From Rhodanobacteraceae bacterium ZG21-1 (GTDB lineage Bacteria > Pseudomonadota > Gammaproteobacteria > Xanthomonadales > Rhodanobacteraceae), in the NCBI GenBank assembly GCA_021390615.1, contig JAJEJU010000022.1, forward strand, positions 372,001 through 436,000: a DNA stretch of 64,000 bases, read 5' to 3'. The notes beneath the pieces are model-generated. The model did not search any database. It was not told the origin of the DNA and saw only the letters and a list, made by a program, of their open reading frames with translations. Every line of letters begins with the position of its first letter. The first letter of the stretch is position 1. Shown here in pieces: positions 27,721 through 34,330 of the stretch. Position numbers and translations under genes: made by a program.

Positions 27721-28018
27721 ATAGCCCGACAAGCTCGCCTCGATGGAGGGCTTTATGTCCGCCTTCTATCGGCTGCGCTCATGCCCTGAAGCGAACGCGC
27801 CTATCCGACCTGTCCTGTCGGCTTGCCTATCGTGCTGCTCAGCCTCGCTCAGCGCGCACGCTTCGTCTCGCACATGCGCCACTGGCATCCAGCCAAGCAA
27901 GACGATCGACTTTGTCAGCCAGATACGCTGTGCCAGGAAGGCAACGCATGCATCACCGCTTGGCTTGACGTGAGGATCGCAGCTACGCTTGATCGTCACT
28001 TAAGGAGGGCAACGTCGC

Positions 28019-28606
28019 ATGGACAAACATCTCGTCGACACCAGCAAATTTCTCAGCTACGTGCTGCGGCACGAACCCCAATCCATTGGCATCCAGCTCG
28101 ATCGCGAAGGCTGGACGGACATCGATGCTCTGATCACCGCTGCCAGCCGGGCCGGGCGAAGGCTCGATACGGCCTTGATTCATGCCGTCGTGGCCGACAA
28201 CGACAAGCGGCGCTTCGCGCTGTCTAACGACGGGCAGCGCATTCGTGCCGTGCAGGGCCATTCCAGCGCCGACGTTGCGATCGCCTACGCGCCACGCGTA
28301 CCGCCGGCCGTGCTTTATCACGGCACTGCCAGGCGTTTCCTCGATGCGATCCTCACCGAAGGCCTGCGCCACGGGCAGCGCCATCACGTGCACTTGTCGG
28401 CGGATGTCATCACCGCCACCAGCGTGGGCCGACGCCACGGCTCACCTGTCGTCCTGCAGGTCGACGCCTTGCGCATGCACGAGCAGGGCCACTTGTTCTA
28501 TCAGGCCGACAACGGCGTCTGGCTGACGGAACACGTGCCCGTTTCGTTTCTGGCCGTGCTTCCTGGCGAATCCATCGACACGGGCAGCAAGACCCCGACA
28601 AGCTGA
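28019..28606 (+). CDS. kptA: RNA 2'-phosphotransferase (Tpt1/KptA family)
   Basis: 195 residues. Tpt1/KptA moves an internal RNA 2'-phosphate to NAD+, giving ADP-ribose 1'',2''-cyclic phosphate. Conserved parts are clear: [21 protein letters not shown] at the N-terminus, RIRAVQGHS in mid-protein, [13 protein letters not shown] and the C-terminal [18 protein letters not shown]. Full length. The ATG follows AAGGAGG. It precedes a DUF4291 gene by 97 bp in the same direction. In bacteria the natural substrate is unknown because no tRNA splicing leaves such phosphates; RNA repair or anti-toxin roles have been proposed. Confidence 0.93.
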   Translation: MDKHLVDTSKFLSYVLRHEPQSIGIQLDREGWTDIDALITAASRAGRRLDTALIHAVVADNDKRRFALSNDGQRIRAVQGHSSADVAIAYAPRVPPAVLYHGTARRFLDAILTEGLRHGQRHHVHLSADVITATSVGRRHGSPVVLQVDALRMHEQGHLFYQADNGVWLTEHVPVSFLAVLPGESIDTGSKTPTS

Positions 28607-28703
28607 TGAGTGTCGGCTTCATGCCCACCGCCTGGCTCGCCTGGAAGTCGGTGCATCGATCCGAAGACCATTCTCCAGGATCTTATCGTCCACGGAGGAC
28701 AGC

Positions 28704-29288
28704 TTGAGCACATCTGCGCCAGCCCGTGAGATACGCGCCCTCTACGATCAGGAAACCATCCGCGTCTACCAAGCTTATTCCGACCTCATTGCAGACAGCG
28801 CATTGCGACATCAAACCTTCGTCGCACCGCCCTTCAAGCTGGAGCGCATGACGTGGATCAAACCCTCCTTCCTGTGGATGATGTATCGCGCAGGATGGGG
28901 CTACAAAGACGAAGGCCAGAAACGCATTCTGGCTATCGATATCACCCATGAGGGCTTCACCTGGGCACTGGCGCACAGTTGTCCCAGTCATCCCGAAGAA
29001 GGCATGTCTGACGAAATCTGGCGGCAGCTTATGACCGAGCGCCCCGTACGCGTCCAATGGGACCCGGAGCGCGACTTGTTCCTGCGGCCACAAACCCATC
29101 GATCCATCCAGATCGGCCTGAGCCAACAGGCCGTCATTCTCTACGCCAGCGAATGGATCAAGCGCATCACCGATGTGACTCCGCTGGCGCACGACATCCA
29201 TGCCCTGGTCGATGCAGGCAAACTCGAAGCTGCCCATCGGCAATTGCCTTGGGAAAGGCCATATATCGTCGAATCCGACGCTAGCTAG
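28704..29288 (+). CDS. DUF4291 domain-containing protein
   Basis: 194 residues. The start is TTG with a good CGGAGG site. DUF4291 features: EIRALYDQETIRVYQAYSDL at the start, then FKLERMTWIKPSFLWMMYRAGWG and KRILAIDITHEGFTWALAHS. The family is widespread in bacteria and fungi with no demonstrated function that I know of. It sits 97 bp after kptA and the pair is probably co-transcribed. It is also the last ordinary gene before the rhs/immunity island. Confidence 0.85.
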   Translation: MSTSAPAREIRALYDQETIRVYQAYSDLIADSALRHQTFVAPPFKLERMTWIKPSFLWMMYRAGWGYKDEGQKRILAIDITHEGFTWALAHSCPSHPEEGMSDEIWRQLMTERPVRVQWDPERDLFLRPQTHRSIQIGLSQQAVILYASEWIKRITDVTPLAHDIHALVDAGKLEAAHRQLPWERPYIVESDAS

Positions 29289-29351
29289 CGTCGACCACTT
29301 TGGTCTGCGAACCGTTGCAAAGCGGCCGTAGCGCCTCAATTTCATCCAGGC

Positions 29352-29673
29352 GGCGACAAGCTGTCGCTCTCACCGGTCTCGGCGCCGGTGTTGGCGTCGT
29401 AGCTGCAGGTGTAGTCCGCGTCATTGAGGTCGGTGTGCTGGGTTACCTGGCCGTAGGCGTTGTACTGCCAGCTCTCGGTGTCGCCGTCGGCGGTGGTCTC
29501 GCTGACCAACTCGCCGTCCGGGTTCTAAACGTAGGTGTTCTGCACCACGCCGGTGGGCACCTGCGGCACGTACTGGTAGTTCCAGCGTGCCGCATCCACT
29601 TCCAGCCCGCCGCCGTTGCTGGCGTTGCCGGACACCTCGATCGCCGCGAAGGCCGCGCCCGCCGGCGCCGAGC
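29352..29673 (-). pseudogene. rhs gene fragment A
   Basis: A 322-bp piece closely matching 38118-38432 inside the giant rhs gene, covering the end of its second jelly-roll-like module (EVDAARWNYQYVPQVPTGVV) and the following YD-repeat segment. An in-frame TAG replaces the residue after NTYV, and both ends stop abruptly with unrelated sequence beyond. It has no start, so it is a decayed rhs remnant rather than a gene. Confidence 0.85.
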
Positions 29674-29755
29674 AACGGAAAGCACATGGGCATCAACCAG
29701 CTGCGTCACACCATAAGGGCTCGTGCCTCAATAACAACCAAAGCTCACCAGTACA

Positions 29756-30130
29756 TCAGAGACTATCCGACGTTACGATGCGGGCACCATGATCAATCAT
29801 TTCCTGCTTGGCCTTTGCGCAAAGCAGATCATCGGAGATAAGTAAAGCACGCTTTGTCTCAATATTAATGATCACATAGCGAGGCGCCTCGTCTATGTTT
29901 TCTGCATTCAGGTGTAACAAAGCCCATGAGGACGATGTGCCATCCCACAGATAGCTATATTCACTCATTATCAGTAACTCCGACCAAACCGTGACACCAT
30001 TATTTTCAACCAAGATAACTTGAGAGCTGGGCTGCGGAGGCCCAAGGCACTTTAGCGCACCATACAGATATTTATTTCGATTCAGAGCCGAGCCATTATG
30101 GGAAGCAGTTATCGTCGAAATTTGAGTCAC
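29756..30130 (-). CDS. Hypothetical protein, possible orphan immunity protein
   Basis: 124 residues, encoded in DNA clearly richer in A+T than the rhs gene. No signal peptide or membrane segment; a mixed alpha/beta pattern (PSSQVILVENNGVTVWSELL, PRYVIINIETKRALLISDD). I do not recognise a family. Its place between rhs fragment A and other small minus-strand genes downstream of a giant rhs toxin gene is typical of accumulated immunity genes; that role is inference. Confidence 0.5.
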   Translation of the reverse strand: MTQISTITASHNGSALNRNKYLYGALKCLGPPQPSSQVILVENNGVTVWSELLIMSEYSYLWDGTSSSWALLHLNAENIDEAPRYVIINIETKRALLISDDLLCAKAKQEMIDHGARIVTSDSL

Positions 30131-30313
30131 CCTTCCACCTCCTCTTGTTAACCGCCAAAGCTGAATCCCATACTATTTAGCTGACCAATTTCGACAAAAT
30201 TAACTCAATTCTCAATGAAATCAAAAGACTAAGTCTTGATAAAACTCAAGATCATCTGTCAATGCTCATTGCTTTTATCAACACATCCAACCAAATATTT
30301 CCAATGGGCATTA

Positions 30314-30622
30314 CTACTCAACTTCACACCCTATCTGAATGAATTGAGCACCACTTCCCTGTACATAGAGACCACCCGCTTGCGACTCTCGGAGTTCTGT
30401 AACCGCCTTCCTGGAATATTGAATCTCTACAACCGTCAAATTTAATTCACCTAACACATCCTTATGAAGCATCGAAGAGTGATCATCGTCAGAAACCTCA
30501 GTAACCTTAACAGCCTTTAGAAAAACATCACCAATCCTAATACCACCCTCAATACATCTCCCAGAAAGGACAAATCCATCTTTGTACGAGAAAATTTCGG
30601 CAACGGCAAAACTTGACTTCAT
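30314..30622 (-). CDS. Hypothetical protein with EF-Tu domain 2-like barrel, possible immunity
   Basis: 102 residues, low GC. The sequence FSYKDGFVLSGRCIEGGIRIGDVF near residue 10 and LRESQAGGLYVQG near the end resemble the small beta-barrel of EF-Tu domain 2-like proteins, which also occurs alone in short proteins near polymorphic toxins. No nucleotide-binding motif is present, so it is not a GTPase. Assignment as immunity protein rests on neighbourhood alone. Confidence 0.5.
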   Translation of the reverse strand: MKSSFAVAEIFSYKDGFVLSGRCIEGGIRIGDVFLKAVKVTEVSDDDHSSMLHKDVLGELNLTVVEIQYSRKAVTELRESQAGGLYVQGSGAQFIQIGCEVE

Positions 30623-30657
30623 CTTATTTTTCTATAATTAATTTCTGATCTTGGCTG

Positions 30658-30783
30658 TGTTGAGCTGCATCCAAGATCGTGCCAATTCAAGCAGGAATTT
30701 TTACACAATTTGAGCCATTCTGTTGAGTTCAATCCAAAATTGATCCACTTCAGACGAGAATTTCCATCAAAATTTGGGCCATA
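30658..30783 (+). repeat. Tandem 63-bp direct repeat at left end of element
   Basis: Two diverged copies start at 30658 (TGTTGAGCTGCATCC) and 30721 (TGTTGAGTTCAATCC); both continue with CCA(A/C)TTC...GAATTT...AATTTGRGCCAT. Internal repetition of this kind is typical of binding-site arrays at insertion-sequence ends. Confidence 0.7.
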
Positions 30784-30885
30784 CTCTGCCGCGCCACGCT
30801 CGTCACCTGGGCTAAGTTGCACCTCAGCCGGCGGTTCACTTTTCGACGAAAAGACCGGCTCAATTTTCTGCAGAAATCAACAACT
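30721..30885 (+). repeat. Left copy of ~165-bp inverted repeat
   Basis: Pairs with 31271-31435 in inverted orientation. Best conserved blocks: TGTTGAGTTC, CCACTTCAGA, GAATTTCCATC, CCGGCTCAAT and GAAATCAACAAC at the inner edge. Confidence 0.75.
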
Positions 30886-31264
30886 ACTCGTCCACTCGTT
30901 GATATAGATCTCCGCCCATGGCGACGAGGTCATTATTGATCTCCACGCGAACATCACCTGTCGCCACGTTAACCAGTACCTGAAAAATCACGATGGGATC
31001 GCTGATCGATCGATGGATAACGATTCGTTTCTGGCCTGTTTTCGGATCTGTCACCACGAGCACTTTTCGCCCACCACGTATCTCCCAAGACTCATTCTCT
31101 AATAGTGGTGCTTTGGGGCTAACTACGAAATCAATAATCCACGAGCCGCTTGAGTTCTTCGCCCCCACCGTCACGCAGCTTCCCACCCAGTCGGGCGTGA
31201 ACTCCTTTGGGTGTAACCGTTGAAATACATCGATAGCGGCCTTCTTAGCTATTTCAAAAGTCAT
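30884..31264 (-). CDS. Passenger gene between inverted repeats, immunity-like
   Basis: 126 residues from ATG 31264; an in-frame ATG at 31288 would add eight residues and lie inside the inverted repeat. The sequence (EIAKKAAIDVFQRLHPKEFT, SWIIDFVVSPK, GQKRIVIHRSISDPIVIFQV, GDVRVEIN) suggests an alpha+beta protein. No family is recognised with certainty; composition and place suggest an immunity protein. The stop codon lies at the inner boundary of the left repeat, so the gene fills the space between the repeats almost exactly. Confidence 0.55.
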   Translation of the reverse strand: MTFEIAKKAAIDVFQRLHPKEFTPDWVGSCVTVGAKNSSGSWIIDFVVSPKAPLLENESWEIRGGRKVLVVTDPKTGQKRIVIHRSISDPIVIFQVLVNVATGDVRVEINNDLVAMGGDLYQRVDE

Positions 31265-31270
31265 AGCCTG

Positions 31271-31435
31271 CGTTGTTGATTTCCGCATAGGATTGAGCCG
31301 GATTTTTCATCGGAAAATAAACTATCAATTTCGGTGCGACTGAGCTCGGGCAATGAGTGGAACATAGCAGGGCATGGCTCAAATTTCGATGGAAATTCCG
31401 ATCTGAAGTGGCTCAGATTTGGATGGAACTCAACA
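31271..31435 (-). repeat. Right copy of ~165-bp inverted repeat
   Basis: Inverted partner of 30721-30885; reads TGTTGAGTTCCATCC from the outside. Its outer end abuts rhs fragment B. Confidence 0.75.
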
Positions 31436-31927
31436 CGTGAGGGTTCCGCTGTTGGGCGTGGTGATCGGCGCACTGACGTAGCCCGGCACCGCGGTCTGGC
31501 CGGTCGGCGACCAGTTGTCGCTCTCGCCGGTCTCGGCGCCGGTGTTGGCGTCGTAGCTGTAGGTGTAGTTCGCGCCATTGAGGTCGGTGTGCTGGGTCAG
31601 CTGGCCGTAGGCGTTGTACTGCCAGCTCTCGGTGTCGCCGTCGGCGGTAGTCCCGCTGACCAGCTCGCCATCCGGGTTGTAGACGTAGGTGTTCTGCACC
31701 ACCCCGGTGGGCACCTGCGGCACGTACTGGTAGTTCCAGCGCGCCGCATCCACTTCCAGCCCGCCGCCGTTGCTGACGTTGCCGGACACCCCGATCGCCG
31801 CGAAGGCCGCGCCCGCCGGCGCCGAGGCGGTGACGTTGGAGCTTACCCAAGCACCCTTGTGATCGCTCGCCACCACGTTGCCTTCGCTGATGCCGATCTG
31901 GTTGCCGTTGGCGTCGTACCACAATCA
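31436..31927 (-). pseudogene. rhs gene fragment B
   Basis: A 492-bp segment nearly identical to 38046-38535 of the giant rhs gene (second jelly-roll-like module plus following YD repeats). It stays open in the rhs frame (WYDANGNQIGISEGNVV to VSAPITTPNSGTLTC) but has no start of its own and is cut at its 3' end by the inverted-repeat element, giving an immediate stop. It differs from the parent by only a few residues (for example GNASN to GNVSN). It covers fragment A's source region completely, so both come from the same place. Confidence 0.88.
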
Positions 31928-31934
31928 GTCCGCT

Positions 31935-32006
31935 GAATTCATGTATCAAACTCAGCGAGCACTCAGTGTGCTTAACGCTGCGCAATAAAGCCCTTACTTC
32001 ACAAAC
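31935..32006. repeat. Dispersed repeat, copy 1
   Basis: About 72 bp beginning GAATTC and ending CTTCACAA, similar to 33219-33288 (shared blocks TGTATC, CTCAGC, TTAACGCT, CTTCACAA). It directly adjoins rhs fragment B. Confidence 0.6.
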
Positions 32007-32070
32007 ATTATTGATCGAAGCGCAAACTCTCCTCAATCAGTATTCGGGAGGCACTCAGATGCATCCAGCG

Positions 32071-32508
32071 TTAAGGGACAGCATCATCGGCACCGGTTGC
32101 AAAGCGCATTGCGTACGCTTTCCTTAATTGCAAAAGAGTTTTGAATTGCGGATCTGATTCCGTCAAGCGAAAGTCCGAGACAAGCCCACCACTCTCATCC
32201 CACTCCGTCCTACTCTTGCAAATGCCAAGCTCATATTCAGCCTCAATTCGAGGCATGCCACTCTCAAACCATTCTTTACATGCGCCGTTAAGTGAATCAA
32301 ACTTATAGTTTTGATTGCGAAGCATGCGGCCAGACTCCGCCCATTCTACCGCCCGGCCATTACGTTGACCGTTAATGTACGACACCTCCGCCAGAACTTT
32401 TTGGTCGTACGTATATTCGACAGCCACCCCTGTAAATGGAACGCCTTTATACCCCATCAAAAGATGGTCGACATAGGGCTCCAAGAGCTCATAAGAGACT
32501 CGATTCAT
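32071..32508 (-). CDS. YwqK/MORN-repeat family protein, probable antitoxin/immunity
   Basis: 145 residues from ATG 32508, which follows GGAGGGG; an upstream TTG (32520) is also in frame. The protein is built of MORN-like repeats (GVAVEYTYDQKVLAEVSYIN, GQRNGRAVEWAESGRML, NGACKEWFESGMPRIEAEYE, KSRTEWDESGGLV) as in the YwqK family, which is linked to the B. subtilis YwqJ toxin as antitoxin. Neighbouring rhs remnants and other orphan genes fit an immunity role. Lower GC than the rhs gene. Confidence 0.7.
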   Translation of the reverse strand: MNRVSYELLEPYVDHLLMGYKGVPFTGVAVEYTYDQKVLAEVSYINGQRNGRAVEWAESGRMLRNQNYKFDSLNGACKEWFESGMPRIEAEYELGICKSRTEWDESGGLVSDFRLTESDPQFKTLLQLRKAYAMRFATGADDAVP

Positions 32509-32586
32509 CAGCCCCTCCAATCAAAACGGCAGAACATCGCCGAGCAAACGCCTTGATGATTTCTAATTGAACAGCAGGTAATGCAG

Positions 32587-32994
32587 TCAAATGGATCGAG
32601 CTTTATATCTAATGTAGTCCTCCGCCTCGGGCCAATCATCATTAAACGCCTCGATGAGACAAACCAATGTTGAATCTCTCCTAGGAACGAAATAGCTGCA
32701 ATGCTCCCCAAGAGCCGCACTCAATACCTCCTCCCAACGCAGATCGTGCATGCAATATGCAATTGCATCAACAGATAGGTCTCCGCGCCCATTTTTTCTA
32801 GCATTTTTGATATGCCGTACTGCATCAACAATATCTTGACCAAATTCCTGCCTTGAGTTCGCCCTGACTTTCATAAACTCAAGTAGTTTCTCATAGAATG
32901 GCTCTATATCATCCTCGTAATCATCTTCTGCTTGACGCACTATTCGACAAAGCTTTTTGAGCTCAACAACAGGAGAATTAAGTTCGATATTCAT
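32587..32994 (-). CDS. Small acidic helical protein, possible orphan immunity
   Basis: 135 residues from ATG 32994. Predicted mostly helical: VVELKKLCRIVRQAEDDYED, EPFYEKLLEFMKVRANSR, DIVDAVRHIKNARKNG, IAYCMHDLRWEEVLSAALG. Low GC. The open frame continues upstream to 33243, but that extension (see the next gap entry) has a different composition and likely comes from the flanking repeat. No family recognised; immunity role inferred from location. Confidence 0.55.
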   Translation of the reverse strand: MNIELNSPVVELKKLCRIVRQAEDDYEDDIEPFYEKLLEFMKVRANSRQEFGQDIVDAVRHIKNARKNGRGDLSVDAIAYCMHDLRWEEVLSAALGEHCSYFVPRRDSTLVCLIEAFNDDWPEAEDYIRYKARSI

Positions 32995-33450
32995 TGCCTT
33001 GGCACCCACCTTCCGATATCGAAATCGTAAACTTTCTCGATGTATGCACCATAGGCTATCTTTATATCCTGCGCCACTAAACACTCGAAGCGCAACCTGT
33101 GGCTCGATGCATAGGACGGCTTTCTGCAGTGCGAGCACCCATACATTGATGCATCCCGCATTACGCCTCTTGCCCGCTTCGCGTAGAGAAGCGACTGGAC
33201 TGATGCGAGCTTGAGTGTCGAATTCGTGTATCGAGCTCAGCAAAAAGTGCAGTTAACGCTCAGAAATCAAGCATCCGACTTCACAAGCAGAGTCAACGCC
33301 AGAGCAAATTTCCTTATTTGCGCCACACATGCACCCATCCACAATAGCAGATCATACATTACGTACTCGAAAATGAATTAAAAAAGAAACTCAACACCTT
33401 TGAATTTGATTTTCAGGCGAATCAACAATAAACCCCGGACGCACAAAATC
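32995..33450. other. Non-coding stretch with repeat-derived open frame
   Basis: The frame of the preceding gene stays open on the minus strand to 33243, giving IHEFDTQARISPVASLREAG and similar text. This looks like repeat-derived sequence rather than protein. The segment contains the second copy of the dispersed repeat and an AT-rich stretch before the toxin's immunity gene. Confidence 0.5.
33219..33288. repeat. Dispersed repeat, copy 2
   Basis: Partner of 31935-32006 in the same orientation. The two copies bracket the YwqK-like and helical immunity-like genes. Confidence 0.6.
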
Positions 33451-33918
33451 TTATACAATAACAATTTCGAGAAGCACTTCTGCGAAATTCGACCCGCCAT
33501 TTTCCGCCGGCTGCTTTTTTAGCTTATCTAAAGCGTAAGCCAAAACGACATCGGCTCCTAAACGATACAAATTATAATCTTCAGCATTATTTGCAACGCA
33601 TGTTTCGCTTCTCACTGATCCGTCATCACATAAGTATTCAAAGTCATTCGGCGCATCATCCTCTGAATCTTGACCAGCCACGTACAAGCACTGGACCACC
33701 CCCGTATAGAAGCGAACTTCGATTCGCCCCTCATCTATAGAACGCCACCAATCCTGCGATGCAAAAAGCCCATTCTCTCCGCTCAACCCCATATATGGTC
33801 GTGAAATATCCAAAGTTAATTCTCGCGCCCTAGTTATGCGATCCGGATTAGCAGCCAGATCTTTTTCAAGTTGGTAAACCAACTTACCTTGCTTATTCTT
33901 GATATACATCAGCATCAT
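33451..33918 (-). CDS. Probable cognate immunity protein of the RHS toxin
   Basis: 155 residues, starting 2 bp after the rhs stop codon; three ATGs occur close together, and the one at 33909 has the best distance from AGGA. Acidic (EDDAPNDFEYLCDDG), no signal, mixed alpha/beta with FAEVLLEIVIV at the end. Family not recognised. The position directly behind the variable toxin tip, on the same strand, is the usual one for the immunity gene that protects the producer. Confidence 0.7.
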   Translation of the reverse strand: MMLMYIKNKQGKLVYQLEKDLAANPDRITRARELTLDISRPYMGLSGENGLFASQDWWRSIDEGRIEVRFYTGVVQCLYVAGQDSEDDAPNDFEYLCDDGSVRSETCVANNAEDYNLYRLGADVVLAYALDKLKKQPAENGGSNFAEVLLEIVIV

Positions 33919-33920
33919 TC

Positions 33921-34330
33921 CTAGTTTAGGCGTTCAAAGCGCAATAAATTATCATTAAAGATATCCAACGCAGCCCCTTTCCCAATCTGGGTATTCATGA
34001 TACCAAGGCCTTCGTTAATATTCATAACGCCAGTGGCCTCAACTTTAAACCTTGCATTAGTTTGGCTCCAAGCCCCTGTTCTAGTTGACATATTAGGAAA
34101 TTGAGCTGATGCTGGCTCGTTTGCCGCTATGCCGATCTCCTGCAGCTGGGCGGATGTCCCCGGCCTCGTCGTAAGGCGCACCAGCACTCCTCTATATCCC
34201 GAAGAATACGCTTCCAGCGGAGCCAGAGACGTCTCACCAGTACCTGTGAGTCTCCCGTTCTCCACAAGAGCTCTGTAGTTCGAGTTCCTCATAGCTCGGT
34301 AGTAAATTTCATTACCCTGGGCGTCATACT
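33921..34330 (-). other. Variable C-terminal toxin tip of the RHS protein
   Basis: The last ~135 residues begin EYDAQGNEIYYRAM, the usual junction after the conserved part. Sequence YYRAMRNSNYRALVENGRL, SSGYRGVLVRLTTRPG and the final GKGAALDIFNDNLLRFERL resemble C-terminal domains of other polymorphic toxins. The YRAM and YRGV motifs faintly recall ADP-ribosyltransferase folds; activity is not established. Confidence 0.55.

Larger units (their letters stand above)
30658..31435. mobile_element. 778-bp element with long inverted ends and one passenger gene
   Basis: Left and right ends are imperfect inverted repeats of about 165 bp (30721-30885 and 31271-31435), each opening TGTTGAGTTC and containing GAGCCACTTC-type motifs. 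The left end has an extra tandem 63-bp unit (30658-30720). The ends resemble the multi-repeat termini of IS21-family elements (inference), but no istA/istB transposase lies inside: only a 126-134 residue gene. The right end stops exactly where rhs fragment B begins, so it looks inserted into or recombined with that remnant. No clear target-site duplication was seen. Could be a MITE-like derivative or a scar. Confidence 0.5.

Noticed and set aside
31334-31936. 200-residue plus-strand frame across the rhs fragment B
   Set aside because: Same pattern as other antisense frames over rhs sequence; repeated in fragment A and the intact gene.
32995-33243. N-terminal extension of the 135-residue gene (218-residue frame)
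   Set aside because: The extension's composition differs and overlaps the dispersed repeat; the ATG at 32994 begins the plausible domain.
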